64,000 bases of DNA, taken from NCBI GenBank assembly GCA_028693165.1, contig JAQUVX010000002.1, positions 124,001-188,000 of the forward strand, written 5' to 3'. The notes under the pieces are model-generated. The model searched no databases. It saw only the letters and a list, made by a program, of their open reading frames with translations, and was not told where the DNA came from. The stretch is from Lachnospiraceae bacterium. Its GTDB lineage: Bacteria > Bacillota > Clostridia > Lachnospirales > Lachnospiraceae. The translations under genes were made by a program, and so were the position numbers. The stretch's first letter is position 1. The number at the start of each line of letters is the position of its first letter. This document shows, piece after piece, positions 17,546 through 26,545 of this stretch.

Positions 17546-17574
17546 ATTTTACATTATTACCTATAAATTGTAAA
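17546..17574 (-). promoter_or_regulatory. Promoter of the main polysaccharide operon
   Basis: TTTACA (17574-17569), 17-bp spacer, TAAAAT (17551-17546) on the minus strand, about 65 bp before the first start codon. The surrounding 150 bp are AT-rich and shared with the divergent L,D-transpeptidase gene, for which no equally clear promoter was found. Confidence 0.5.
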
Positions 17575-17654
17575 TCAGATATAGAATTTTTCATCTATAT
17601 GTGGTAAATTAACATAGTAATGAGTATCGCAATTATATTTAGGAGGAATTTGCT

Positions 17655-19286
17655 ATGCATAAACATACAAAGCTGAGACTCGCGCTGTCCATCTCCGCTC
17701 TTATGATGGTCAACTCGACAACGTTTGCGTTTGCGGATGCACTGGGGCCTGGAGGAGCTGCTTCCGAATCCCAGCCAAGAGTCTCGCTGGAAGGACCGTC
17801 CGGCAGCACACAGCAGCCGGAGACCACCGCGGCGTCGGATGCGACAGCCGAATCTGAGACAAGCGGAACAATCGTTTCCGGAACCGCACCTGCCGAGACA
17901 CAGGGTGCCGAAACTGCCGTCACCCCGGAATCCACCGCGGCGCAAAATCCGGCCGAGACGGCTGCGACGGCAGAAGGCGGAAACAACTTAACCGAAGAAC
18001 AGGCCGCCGAGCTGACTGCCGAACAGGCCGCCGCCGAAGCCGAAGCTGCTCAGTTGAACAACCCGCTGGTCGTACCGGTCAGAGAACCGCTTCTTCACAC
18101 GGCTGTTCTGCTCAACGGCACCCAGAACTGGTCCCAGGGCTTTATCAATGATCAGCAGGTGGAATCCGAAGGACAGCAGTCCTTCAGCTCTCTCTGCACC
18201 TTCCTTGAGAACATCCACGGCAACATTCTTTACCGTGCCTACACCTCCGAGCGAGGCTGGACAGGCTGGGCGATGAATGGCCAGCAAACCACACATGAGA
18301 GCCGTTGGGTTCCGATCGAGGCAATCCAGTATCGCTTTGCCGGTCCGGTTGCCGACCGCTATGACATTTATTATTCTACCATTTTAAATGACGGCACGCA
18401 CACCAGCTGGGCAAAGAATGGCGAGACTGCCGGAACCATGGGACAGGGACTGTACATTACCGGTTTCCGCCTTGCATTCTTCGTACACGGAACCACTCCG
18501 GAACTGGACTCCGGCAAGACGCTGATCTCCGCTCAGGCAGACGGCATCCAGATCGCAAACGGCGTGGTGACCTATCAGGCCGGAAATGGCGCTGGCTATA
18601 CCGGCTGGGGCTGGATTGGCAGCGACCGCTATTATTTCCAGGACAATGCAGCCGTTACCGGCTGGCAGTACATAGACGGCCTGAAGTATTACTTCGGCGA
18701 GGACGGCAAAATGTGGTCTGATGTGGAATCTTTGCTTGGCAGTGACGGGCCATACGTCATCAAAGTCAACAAAGAGATGAACTGCATGACCATCTACGCG
18801 CAGGATGGCAGCAACGGACACATTATTCCGGTGAAGTCCTTCCTGACCTCGGTAGGCGATGATACCCCGATCGGCACCTTCAAGACCCCGGAGAAATATC
18901 GCTGGCGTCTGATGATCCATGATGTTTACACGCAGTATGCGACGCGTCTGGGCTCCGGGCTTCCGATCCTGATGCACTCCATCATCTATGATGCACCGAA
19001 TCCATACACCGTATGGGCAAGCACCTACAACAACATGGGCATCGCCCGTTCCGCAGGCTGCATCCGCCTTGTATCCGGTGATGCGAAGTGGGTTTACGAT
19101 CACTGCGCACTGGGAACCACGGTTGTCGTTTACAACAGCTCCGTGGCAGGGCCGTTCGAGCGTCCGACCATCAAGGCCGAGATCCCGTTCGAGCAGACCT
19201 GGGATCCGACCGACCCGAACCTCACCCCGGAGGGAATCGCCGCCGAGACCGCACGGATCATGGCGAAATTCAATCCGCAGCAGTAG
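17655..19286 (+). CDS. Secreted L,D-transpeptidase with wall-binding repeats
   Basis: A 543-residue exported protein. Residues 1-28 form a signal peptide ending AFA-DA. Residues about 30-135 are a Thr/Ala/Glu-rich linker. Residues about 145-280 carry two ChW-like units (GWTGWAMNGQ, then IEAIQYRFAG; and TSWAKNGETA, then ITGFRLAFF). Residues about 318-352 resemble glucan/choline-binding repeats (RYYFQDNAAVTGWQYIDG). The C-terminal YkuD domain spans about 365-493, with H441 and the catalytic C469 in RSAGCIRL, where alanine replaces the second histidine of the usual SHGC motif, a common variant in Clostridia. YkuD enzymes make 3-3 peptidoglycan crosslinks or attach proteins to the wall. It runs opposite to the glycan genes; AGGAGG precedes the start. 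Confidence 0.9.
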   Translation: MHKHTKLRLALSISALMMVNSTTFAFADALGPGGAASESQPRVSLEGPSGSTQQPETTAASDATAESETSGTIVSGTAPAETQGAETAVTPESTAAQNPAETAATAEGGNNLTEEQAAELTAEQAAAEAEAAQLNNPLVVPVREPLLHTAVLLNGTQNWSQGFINDQQVESEGQQSFSSLCTFLENIHGNILYRAYTSERGWTGWAMNGQQTTHESRWVPIEAIQYRFAGPVADRYDIYYSTILNDGTHTSWAKNGETAGTMGQGLYITGFRLAFFVHGTTPELDSGKTLISAQADGIQIANGVVTYQAGNGAGYTGWGWIGSDRYYFQDNAAVTGWQYIDGLKYYFGEDGKMWSDVESLLGSDGPYVIKVNKEMNCMTIYAQDGSNGHIIPVKSFLTSVGDDTPIGTFKTPEKYRWRLMIHDVYTQYATRLGSGLPILMHSIIYDAPNPYTVWASTYNNMGIARSAGCIRLVSGDAKWVYDHCALGTTVVVYNSSVAGPFERPTIKAEIPFEQTWDPTDPNLTPEGIAAETARIMAKFNPQQ

Positions 19287-19296
19287 TAAAAGCAAT

Positions 19297-19336
19297 AAAA
19301 AGATACGCGATGTATATTTTCACCGCGTATCTTTTT
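19297..19336. terminator. Bidirectional terminator between convergent genes
   Basis: AAAAAGATACGCG (19297-19309) pairs with CGCGTATCTTTTT (19324-19336), with T-runs in both directions. It ends the L,D-transpeptidase transcript and the minus-strand GT operon that stops at 19357. Confidence 0.9.
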
Positions 19337-19356
19337 TTGTGCTTTTTCTTATGTCC

Positions 19357-20259
19357 TTACTTTATCAGCGATGCCGCCCGGATCTCCAGCCGAATCCCGG
19401 CAAACCACGCGTTCGCAATGCGTTCCTGAAACCGATTGATAAAAAGGTACTGCTTCATATAGTACAAGGTGCTTTCCTCGCGAAGCCGCTGTCTTTGCAG
19501 CTGCCCTGCGAAGGATTTGCTGATCGAGGCGGAATGCTCATGGTCGTAGTGATCGGTCAGCAGCAGGATCGTCCGGTAGCCGGAGGTCTTCATGCGCCAG
19601 GCCAGCACCGCTTCCTCCTGATACAGAAAAATACCTTCGTCGTAACCGCCTGCCTCCAGGAATTTTTCCGCGTCCACCATCAGCATAGAGCCATGAACCG
19701 CATCCACATAAACTGCCTGCTTCTCCCGGAAATAACGGGCCGGATATTCCAGAAAACTGCGAAACAGCCGCCTGCTGACCGGCCCCATGGAAAGCAGCTC
19801 CCGCGTAAATCCACGCAGCGGCCAGCCGTTTCTCAAGTCGCCGTACTGCTGATCCTGCATCTTCGCCGTTACAATCCCCGCATCCGGGTGGTTCGCAAAC
19901 AACCGAAGCAGACGATGAATGCAGAGCTCCGACACCATCACATCCGGATTTAAGATCAGCACGTGTGTGGCTTGATTGTGTTCCACCGCATAGCGCACGC
20001 CCAGGTTATTGCCCGAACCGTAGCCGCCGTTTTTCTCTGCGCTGATGATGATGACTTTGTTGGCCGCCCGATCCCCCGCCCTATCCGCGCTCTGCGAAAC
20101 CGCCCCATACGCGTCTGAGAGCCACCGAAAGGAATCATCCGTCGAGCAGTTATCCACCACAACGATCTGTTCCAGCACCTTGTATTCCGCCAGCACCGCC
20201 AACTGTTTTCGTACGGTATCCGCATCATTATAATTCAAAATCACTGCGTTCAGTTTCAT
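19357..20259 (-). CDS. GT2 glycosyltransferase (RfbF/rhamnosyltransferase-like)
   Basis: A 300-residue GT-A protein: NAVILNYNDADTV at the start, VVVDNCSTDDS (about 32-42), NGGYGSGNNLGVRYA, LILNPDVMVS (the acidic motif is DPDV-like with N before PD), then HGSMLMVDAEKFLEAGGYDE and LYQEEAVLAWR. This series is typical of rhamnosyl/galactofuranosyl GT2 enzymes. It is the last of three glycosyltransferase genes joined by 4-nt ATGA overlaps (22264 down to 19357). The product would add a sugar to the surface glycan; specificity is unknown. Confidence 0.87.
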   Translation of the reverse strand: MKLNAVILNYNDADTVRKQLAVLAEYKVLEQIVVVDNCSTDDSFRWLSDAYGAVSQSADRAGDRAANKVIIISAEKNGGYGSGNNLGVRYAVEHNQATHVLILNPDVMVSELCIHRLLRLFANHPDAGIVTAKMQDQQYGDLRNGWPLRGFTRELLSMGPVSRRLFRSFLEYPARYFREKQAVYVDAVHGSMLMVDAEKFLEAGGYDEGIFLYQEEAVLAWRMKTSGYRTILLLTDHYDHEHSASISKSFAGQLQRQRLREESTLYYMKQYLFINRFQERIANAWFAGIRLEIRAASLIK

Positions 20260-21272
20260 GACCTGTCCTCTTGTCTGCCGGGATCACGTTCTGCCCGGTA
20301 TGTTTCCTCAGATACTGTCATCCTTGGGATCGTCACTCCCATCGCCAATGTCTGCAATTTCGAACTTTTAAAGAAATGATTTCGCAGAATATTCCGCCAG
20401 CGTCCCACCGGAGACTGCAGCGGAAGCGCCAGAAATGCCCGCAGCACGGCACGCTGAGGTTCCTTCATCCGTGTACCAAACTGCTGCAGAAAGGCAGATG
20501 CCTGCGCCATCATCATCCGATAATTTGCCTCGACCTGCTGCTGCCCTTCCAGGCGCTGCGCCAGATCCTGCACGCTGCCGGTCGCTTTCGCCCCCAGTGC
20601 GTTGGCACCGTGCTGACGGTACTGGTAAAGCGGCTCCGGCACACAGCTGATGATGCCAAAACAGGATGCCGCAAGGGCGATCCACCAGTCATGCATACAG
20701 CACCGCTTCGGTGCCTGCGCCACCAGAGACAGCAGCGCCCGGTTTATCATGACCGCGCCTCCCGTGACCGGATTTTCCACCAGAACCTCGGCCAGTGTAT
20801 TGCGCGCCGGATTGCAGTGCTGATAAGCAAAAAAGCTCTCGTATATCTGCTCCAGGCGATTGTTCACCACTTCCATATCCGAATGCACCAGAATCGGACA
20901 GTCACTTCCAAACTGCGCCTCGAGCTGCTTCATCTTCTTGATCAGCGTCCTGGTCTTATGGTTGAACCACACATCATCCTGGTCACTGAGCATAATATAA
21001 TCATTCTGTTCTTCCTGCGCCGCCTGGGAAAGCAGCCAGAAGAAATTCTGTGCCGCCGGCGGCAGTTTGGAATCCCCTGTCGGCTTCCGGTGGCACAGCC
21101 GAATCTGCTTCGGATACCAGCTCTCGTACTGCGCAAGCAGTTCCCGCGTTCCGTCATCCGACCCGTCATCGGAAATCAAAATACGAACCGGCACGGTCTG
21201 CGCCAGAATCGAATCCAGCTGCATTTCCAGAAAACGCTTTCCCTGATACGTCGCCATCAACACTGTAATCAT
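20256..21272 (-). CDS. GT2 glycosyltransferase (capsular, RgpB-like)
   Basis: A 338-residue GT-A enzyme starting MITVLMATYQGKRFLEMQLD, with ILISDDGSDDGTREL and the strong acidic motif IMLSDQDDVW; this SDQDDVW version is typical of Gram-positive rhamnan/capsule transferases. PVTGGAVMINRAL and HDWWIALAAS follow. The start ATG at 21272 lies in the ATGA overlap with the upstream GT8 gene and has AAAGGAAC 7 bp before it; the much longer open frame upstream is an antisense-free extension inside that gene. It is part of the three-gene GT8-GT2-GT2 operon. Confidence 0.87.
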   Translation of the reverse strand: MITVLMATYQGKRFLEMQLDSILAQTVPVRILISDDGSDDGTRELLAQYESWYPKQIRLCHRKPTGDSKLPPAAQNFFWLLSQAAQEEQNDYIMLSDQDDVWFNHKTRTLIKKMKQLEAQFGSDCPILVHSDMEVVNNRLEQIYESFFAYQHCNPARNTLAEVLVENPVTGGAVMINRALLSLVAQAPKRCCMHDWWIALAASCFGIISCVPEPLYQYRQHGANALGAKATGSVQDLAQRLEGQQQVEANYRMMMAQASAFLQQFGTRMKEPQRAVLRAFLALPLQSPVGRWRNILRNHFFKSSKLQTLAMGVTIPRMTVSEETYRAERDPGRQEDRS

Positions 21273-22264
21273 GATGTCCGTTCCTTTCGGCTTTCTACGA
21301 GCTTCATTCCAAGCTTCCGACTGATCGTCCAACGCACGGCAGGACAGACAACCGTCGTGTAATCCAGCAGATGATACGCCGCCATGTAGCGCCGCTTTCC
21401 TTTTTCCCGCGGTGCCCCCGCCCATGGAGTCATCGCCAGATATTTGTCATAGGCACGGCGATAATGATTGAGATTGCCCGCGATCCAGGGCCGCTCATCT
21501 CCCATATAATGGATGATCGTCGGATGCTTCTTCGCCAGCACAAACTGATCCTGCGAAACCGCCTCATAGGTGGGTGCATGACCCAGCAACTGTGCATAAG
21601 AAAAATACCGGTAGTTGGTAAAGAAATTATAACGCGGCATCAAGGTATGAATCTGCCCCTTCAGCGTCCCATTCAGCACATCCTGATCGCTGGCAAACAG
21701 TTTCCCGTCCTTCGATTTCCAGAAATCCAGCAGCCGCTGCTGAATGCCCTCTTCCCGCCAGCGCTTCAAATCCACCAGAAGCACACCGGAATTGTAATAA
21801 GGATCTCTGGACTCCAGGCCGATGGACTCCTTCACCTCCAGATAGATGGTCGGCTCCATCACTGCACCGATGATACAGCCCTCCAGATCTTCCTCCCACA
21901 GCTTCTTTAAGGACTGTGCCACGATCGTATCGCAGTCCAGATAGAGCACCCGCTCCACCTCCCGCGGAAGCACCTCACCGATAAACAGCCGCAGCATAAT
22001 GCTGATGTCATAGCCGCCCAGATCCACCGGATGTCCAAATCGTGCTTCCAGATCATCCATATCAATGAAGATCAGCTCTCTGCCATAATTCTCCGCAATG
22101 GTCTCAAGCGCCACCCGGCTCTCCTCTGTAAGTCCCATGGACAGCACATACACCTGCAGCTCCTTCTCCTCCAGATTCCGGTCATACAAAGAACAAAGCG
22201 AAGCCCCCAGGTGCCTCGCGTATCCATCATTTGACGCGTATACCACATTCAGCTGTTCCTTCAT
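21269..22264 (-). CDS. GT8 family glycosyltransferase
   Basis: A 331-residue retaining GT-A enzyme: NVVYASNDGYARHLGASLCS, RLFIGEVLPREVERVLYLDC with the DxD in LDCDTIV (about 104-110), YYNSGVLLVDLKRWRE, DQDVLN and the C-terminal HYMGDERPW. Family 8 enzymes transfer glucose or galactose from UDP-sugars. The start ATG at 22264 follows GGGGAGG. The frame is open for 56 further codons upstream, but that part is a decayed Rpn transposase fragment rather than glycosyltransferase sequence. First gene of a three-gene operon; no clear promoter of its own was found in the 115-bp gap. Confidence 0.9.
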   Translation of the reverse strand: MKEQLNVVYASNDGYARHLGASLCSLYDRNLEEKELQVYVLSMGLTEESRVALETIAENYGRELIFIDMDDLEARFGHPVDLGGYDISIMLRLFIGEVLPREVERVLYLDCDTIVAQSLKKLWEEDLEGCIIGAVMEPTIYLEVKESIGLESRDPYYNSGVLLVDLKRWREEGIQQRLLDFWKSKDGKLFASDQDVLNGTLKGQIHTLMPRYNFFTNYRYFSYAQLLGHAPTYEAVSQDQFVLAKKHPTIIHYMGDERPWIAGNLNHYRRAYDKYLAMTPWAGAPREKGKRRYMAAYHLLDYTTVVCPAVRWTISRKLGMKLVESRKERTS

Positions 22265-22297
22265 CTTGCCTGCCGCCTCCCCATGTGGAATGCATAC

Positions 22298-22384
22298 CTT
22301 GATGCATTCCATACGATTCATTTTGTCGCCATTCATATTACCTTTATATTGAGCTAAAATCGATGGAATGTCAAGTATATCACG
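22298..22384 (-). pseudogene. Short Rpn-family transposase fragment
   Basis: Read on the minus strand the segment gives [15 protein letters not shown] then NMNGDKMNRMECIK, which aligns without gaps to HEMLDIPPVLAHYKG and SINDYKMNLMEVRA of the intact transposase at 58583-59545. DNA identity is also high (both contain TTGACATTCC and the TATAAAGGTA segment). It begins within three bases of the transaldolase stop codon and fills the gap upstream of the GT8 operon. Confidence 0.8.
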
Positions 22385-23033
22385 CGCCAAATACCGCCCT
22401 ATAATCCGCCTGGAACTTCGCGATTCCGGCATCCGTCAGCGGATGCTTCGTCATCTGCTCGATGACCTTATACGGAACCGTCGCGATATCCGCACCAGCC
22501 TTTGCGCAGTCGATCACATGGATCGGGTTACGGATACTTGCCGCGATGACCTGGGTTTTGATATCATGTACCATGAAAATCTCAGTAATATCATTGATCA
22601 GATCAATCCCTGGCATAGAAATGTCGTCCAGTCTTCCGAGGAATGGGGACACATAGGTCGCTCCGGCTCTTGCCGCCAGAAGTGCCTGCGCCGCAGAGAA
22701 TACCAGCGTCACATTGGTCTTGATCCCCTCTGCAGTCAGAACCTTGACTGCCTTCAGACCTTCCACGGTCATCGGAATCTTGACTACCATATTCGGATGG
22801 ATCGCCGCTATCTCGCGCCCCTCTGCAATCATGCCCTCGGCTTCTGTCGTTGTCGCCTTTACCTCGCCGCTGATCGGCCCATCTACAATCGCCGCGATTT
22901 CTGCTATCACCTGCTTAAAGTCTCTTCCTTCTTTTGCGATCAGAGACGGATTGGTGGTCACGCCGCAGATTACACCCATATCATTTGCTTTTTTAATTTC
23001 TTCTACATTTGCTGTATCAACGAAAAAACGCAT
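22380..23033 (-). CDS. fsa: Small transaldolase / fructose-6-phosphate aldolase
   Basis: A 217-residue TIM-barrel enzyme of the short transaldolase (TalC/FSA) family. [18 protein letters not shown] at the N-terminus, [14 protein letters not shown], the Schiff-base lysine in MVVKIPMT (about residue 85) and [12 protein letters not shown] are all present. Members either transfer dihydroxyacetone units in the pentose phosphate pathway or cleave fructose 6-phosphate; sequence alone does not separate the two reliably. The start ATG at 23033 follows AAGGAGG by 7 bp, and the ATG two codons earlier sits too close to that site. The gene stands alone. Confidence 0.9.
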   Translation of the reverse strand: MRFFVDTANVEEIKKANDMGVICGVTTNPSLIAKEGRDFKQVIAEIAAIVDGPISGEVKATTTEAEGMIAEGREIAAIHPNMVVKIPMTVEGLKAVKVLTAEGIKTNVTLVFSAAQALLAARAGATYVSPFLGRLDDISMPGIDLINDITEIFMVHDIKTQVIAASIRNPIHVIDCAKAGADIATVPYKVIEQMTKHPLTDAGIAKFQADYRAVFGA

Positions 23034-23150
23034 TGTCATTCCTCCTTATTATCATTTCTGTACCCTGTCTTCTATTATAAAACGTTTCCCCCTGTTTCTG
23101 CAAGATGTTCCGATGCAAATCCCAAAATCATAAAATCCTAAAATAACCGC

Positions 23151-23205
23151 AAAAAAGACTGCCCCCCAAAAACGTCTCGCAACGTCTCCAGGGAAACAGC
23201 CTTTT
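23151..23205 (-). terminator. Terminator of glnN
   Basis: On the minus strand AAAAGGCTG...CCC pairs with GGG...CAGTCTTTT and is followed by a T-run. It starts about 14 bp after the glnN stop codon. Confidence 0.75.
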
Positions 23206-23218
23206 GTAATTTCAACAA

Positions 23219-25336
23219 TTATACTTCAAAGATCAGATCGCCATAGCTTGGCATCGGCCACAGCTCTTTGTCCACGATCATCTCCAGCTTATCAACCGGT
23301 GTACGCAGCGCATCCATCGCCGGAACTACAACCTCATGGCAGGTACGCGCCTGCTTCTCGGCCTCGGCTACCCCGGCGGCCTCTGCCGTCACATCGATCA
23401 GCTTTGCAAGTGCTACCTGCGTATCGGAAAGCAGTGCGGAGGTCTCCTCCAGCAGCTCCTTCTGAACGCTTACATCTGCATCCGGGCAGGCGCTCATCAC
23501 GCTGTTCATGGAAGTAGCCAGTGCGGTGGTGTATTTGATCACTGCCGGAATGATCTGCTTTCCAGCCATATCGATCATCGTGCGCGCCTCGATGTTGATC
23601 GCCTTGGAGTATGCCTCGTACTCGATCTCCACGCGGGACTCCAGCTCTGCTTTGGTAAATACCTTAAACTCCTCAAACAGCTTCACAGCCTTCGGGGTGG
23701 TCAGGCTCGGAATCGCATCGACCATGCACTTGATATTCGGCAGGCCGCGTCTCTCAGCCTCCTCAACCCATGCATCGGAGTATCCGTTGCCGTTGAAGAC
23801 GATTCTTCTGTGCTCTGCCAGCAGCTTCTTGATCAGGTCATGTACTGCTGCATCAAAATCATCCGCCTTCTCAAGCTCATCTGCCGCTTCCTTAAATGCC
23901 TCTGCCACGATGGTGTTCAATACCACGTTCGGTGCAGCGATAGAATCAGAAGAACCTACCATACGGAACTCGAACTTATTGCCGGTAAATGCAAACGGTG
24001 AAGTACGGTTACGGTCGGTTGCGTCCTTGAACAGATCCGGAAGTGTCGCAACACCAGTCTTTAATGTGCCGCCCTTCTTGGAATGGGTCGCCTCGCCGGT
24101 GCTGCCCAGCTGCTCGATCACATCCTCAAGCTGCTCGCCCAGGAATACGGAGATGATTGCAGGCGGTGCCTCGTTGGCCCCCAGTCTGTGATCGTTGCCG
24201 ACATCCGATGCGGACTCGCGAAGCAGATCTGCGTGAATATCGACTGCCTTCAGGATACAGCCCAGAACCAGTAAAAACTGGATGTTCTCGTGAGGGGTGT
24301 CACCAGGATTCAGCATGTTCACACCGTCATCCGAGGTAAGGGACCAGTTGTTGTGCTTACCGGAACCGTTCACGCCTGCGAATGGTTTCTCATGAAGCAG
24401 ACAGGTCAGGCCATGATGCGGAGCGATCTTCTTCATCGTCTCCATGACCATCTGGTTGTGGTCCACGGCCAGGTTCGCCTGATCGTAGATCGGAGCCAGC
24501 TCGTGCTGAGCCGGTGCAACCTCGTTGTGCTGGGTCTTTGCGCTTACGCCCAGTTTCCACAGTTCGTTGTTGATATCTTTCATATAAGCGCCGATCCGCT
24601 CACGGATGGTGCCAAAGTAATGATCATCCAGCTCCTGCCCCTTCGGAGGCATAGCACCGAATAAGGTACGGCCTGTATAGATCAGATCTTTTCTCTGTAA
24701 ATATTTTGCACGGTCGACCAGGAAATACTCCTGCTCCGGTCCCACGGAAGGGGTTACTCTCTTCGCCGTGGTATTGCCGAACAGTCGAAGAATTCGCAAC
24801 GACTCATGGTCAATAGCCTGCATGGAACGCAGCAGCGGAGTCTTCTGATCCAGCGCCTCGCCCTTGTAGGAACAGAATGCAGTCGGAATGCAAAGCGTAA
24901 CGCCCAGTGCATCCTCTCTTAAAAATGCCGGGGAAGTACAATCCCATGCGGTATAGCCTCTTGCCTCGAAGGTAGAACGAAGTCCGCCTGACGGGAAAGA
25001 AGATGCATCCGGCTCACCCTTGATCAGCTCTTTGCCGGAAAACTCCATGATAACCTTGCCTTCTGCACTCGGTGCGGAGATAAAGGAATCGTGTTTCTCA
25101 GCAGTAACACCGGTCAGCGGCTGGAACCAGTGTGTATAGTGTGTTGCACCTCTCTCAATGGCCCAATCCTTCATTGCATGTGCGACTACATCAGCAATGG
25201 AAGCATCCAGTTCCGTTCCATCCTCGATGGTCTTTTTCAGTTTTCTGAAAACACTCTTTGGCAGACGATCTCTCATCACGCTTTCATTGAATACATTCTT
25301 GCCGAAAATATCAGCAACTGTTACAACTTCGCTCAT
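23219..25336 (-). CDS. glnN: Type III glutamine synthetase
   Basis: A 705-residue protein, the usual length for GSIII (about 700) and much longer than GSI. It condenses glutamate and ammonia with ATP. Signature stretches: [31 protein letters not shown] for metal binding and [17 protein letters not shown] for the nucleotide site, plus [17 protein letters not shown]. The start ATG at 25336 follows AGGAAGG. A longer open frame begins at 25459, but that lies inside the promoter, which confirms the shorter start. The gene is monocistronic, with promoter and terminator visible. Confidence 0.96.
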   Translation of the reverse strand: MSEVVTVADIFGKNVFNESVMRDRLPKSVFRKLKKTIEDGTELDASIADVVAHAMKDWAIERGATHYTHWFQPLTGVTAEKHDSFISAPSAEGKVIMEFSGKELIKGEPDASSFPSGGLRSTFEARGYTAWDCTSPAFLREDALGVTLCIPTAFCSYKGEALDQKTPLLRSMQAIDHESLRILRLFGNTTAKRVTPSVGPEQEYFLVDRAKYLQRKDLIYTGRTLFGAMPPKGQELDDHYFGTIRERIGAYMKDINNELWKLGVSAKTQHNEVAPAQHELAPIYDQANLAVDHNQMVMETMKKIAPHHGLTCLLHEKPFAGVNGSGKHNNWSLTSDDGVNMLNPGDTPHENIQFLLVLGCILKAVDIHADLLRESASDVGNDHRLGANEAPPAIISVFLGEQLEDVIEQLGSTGEATHSKKGGTLKTGVATLPDLFKDATDRNRTSPFAFTGNKFEFRMVGSSDSIAAPNVVLNTIVAEAFKEAADELEKADDFDAAVHDLIKKLLAEHRRIVFNGNGYSDAWVEEAERRGLPNIKCMVDAIPSLTTPKAVKLFEEFKVFTKAELESRVEIEYEAYSKAINIEARTMIDMAGKQIIPAVIKYTTALATSMNSVMSACPDADVSVQKELLEETSALLSDTQVALAKLIDVTAEAAGVAEAEKQARTCHEVVVPAMDALRTPVDKLEMIVDKELWPMPSYGDLIFEV

Positions 25337-25430
25337 AAACTTTTCCTTCCTCTCATCTGAATTCCCGTTCCCGGTCTCCTCATTTGTCTGATAACCGTTT
25401 TTTGCTGTTGCTTCGGGCACTCTACGCTTC

Positions 25431-25459
25431 ATTATCTTAGGTTTTCGTAGCATTGTCAA
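25431..25459 (-). promoter_or_regulatory. Promoter of glnN
   Basis: TTGACA (25459-25454), 17-bp spacer, GATAAT (25436-25431). The expected leader is about 90 nt; no known glutamine or nitrogen riboswitch was recognised in it. Confidence 0.7.
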
Positions 25460-25515
25460 CGCTTTTTGGTGTCCTTTTGCCTAATTATTTTAGTCCCGGC
25501 TATAAAACAAAAAAT

Positions 25516-25549
25516 GATGGTGCTCTTCCTTCGTCGGAAGAACACCATC
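25516..25549 (-). terminator. Terminator of the class II aldolase gene
   Basis: GATGGTGCTCTTCC (25516-25529) pairs with GGAAGAACACCATC (25536-25549), one mismatch, followed on the minus strand by ATTTTTTGTTTT. It lies about 80 bp after the aldolase stop codon. Confidence 0.88.
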
Positions 25550-25626
25550 GTTCTCTACTAAAATAAACCATCTACTCCAAAAATGCAAGCATTTTTTATG
25601 AGGTTTTAAACTTTTTTTCGGATCGT

Positions 25627-26490
25627 TTATGCCTTGCCTACGGAACCAAACAGTTCGGTCTTCTCTTTCACCAGCTTCTTGATTGCCTCGGTGCCAGGAG
25701 CCAGAAGTTTACGCGGGTCAAAGCCCTTACCCTGCTGATCCTTGCCTGCTTCGATGTACTCACGGGTTGCAGCTGCGAATACCAGCTGGCAGTCGGTGTT
25801 TACGTTGATCTTTGCTACGCCAAGGGTGATTGCTTTCTTGATCATGTCGTCCGGAATACCGGTACCGCCATGCAGAACCAGAGGCATCACGCCGGTCTTC
25901 TCCTGTACTGCTGCCAGGGTCTCAAAGCTTAAGCCCTTCCAGTTTGCCGGATATTTGCCATGGATGTTGCCGATACCTGCTGCCAGGAAATCGATGCCCA
26001 GATCAGCGATCATCTTGCACTCGTTCGGGTCTGCGCACTCGCCCATACCAACCACGCCGTCTTCCTCGCCGCCGATGGAACCAACCTCAGCCTCGATGGA
26101 GATGCCTTTTTCGTGGCACAGCTTTACCAGCTCGGTGGTCTTCTCTACGTTCTCAGCGATCGGATAGTGAGATCCGTCAAACATAACGGAAGAGAAACCA
26201 GCCTCGATACATTTCAGACAGCCCTCATAGCTGCCATGATCCAGATGAAGCGCTACCGGAATGGTAATACCCATATCCTGCATGATACCGTTTACCATGC
26301 CTACTACTGCGTGATAGCCGGTCATGTATTTGCCTGCGCCCTCAGATACACCTAAAATAACCGGAGAATTCAATTCCTGTGATGCGGCCAAAATCGCTTT
26401 TGTCCACTCCAGATTATTGATATTAAACTGTCCTACTGCATAATGTCCTTCTTTTGCCTTTTTCAGCATTTCTGTTGCAGATACTAACAT
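25627..26490 (-). CDS. fba: Class II fructose-1,6-bisphosphate aldolase
   Basis: A 287-residue zinc-dependent TIM-barrel aldolase cleaving fructose 1,6-bisphosphate into two triose phosphates. Catalytic/zinc residues are in HLDHGS (D84, H85), AEVGSIGGEEDG, AAGIGNIHGKYP and VLHGGTGIP, with the phosphate-binding KINVNTDCQ. Length fits the FbaA-like class II subgroup of Firmicutes rather than the longer E. coli type. The start ATG follows an AGGAGG site. It lies 55 bp downstream of thrC with its own terminator, and a dedicated promoter was not clearly identified in that gap. Confidence 0.96.
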   Translation of the reverse strand: MLVSATEMLKKAKEGHYAVGQFNINNLEWTKAILAASQELNSPVILGVSEGAGKYMTGYHAVVGMVNGIMQDMGITIPVALHLDHGSYEGCLKCIEAGFSSVMFDGSHYPIAENVEKTTELVKLCHEKGISIEAEVGSIGGEEDGVVGMGECADPNECKMIADLGIDFLAAGIGNIHGKYPANWKGLSFETLAAVQEKTGVMPLVLHGGTGIPDDMIKKAITLGVAKINVNTDCQLVFAAATREYIEAGKDQQGKGFDPRKLLAPGTEAIKKLVKEKTELFGSVGKA

Positions 26491-26545
26491 GTCTACAAAC
26501 CTCCTTTTCTTTCATTGCTTAATTAGTAGTATAATACATTTTCCT

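Noticed and set aside
18384..19295. 303-codon open frame antisense to the L,D-transpeptidase gene
   Set aside because: Shadow of a GC-rich coding region; no recognisable protein family and no ribosome site.
22265..22432. N-terminal extension of the GT8 glycosyltransferase
   Set aside because: The extra 56 codons match a transposase fragment and the transaldolase end, and the internal ATG at 22264 has the ribosome site.
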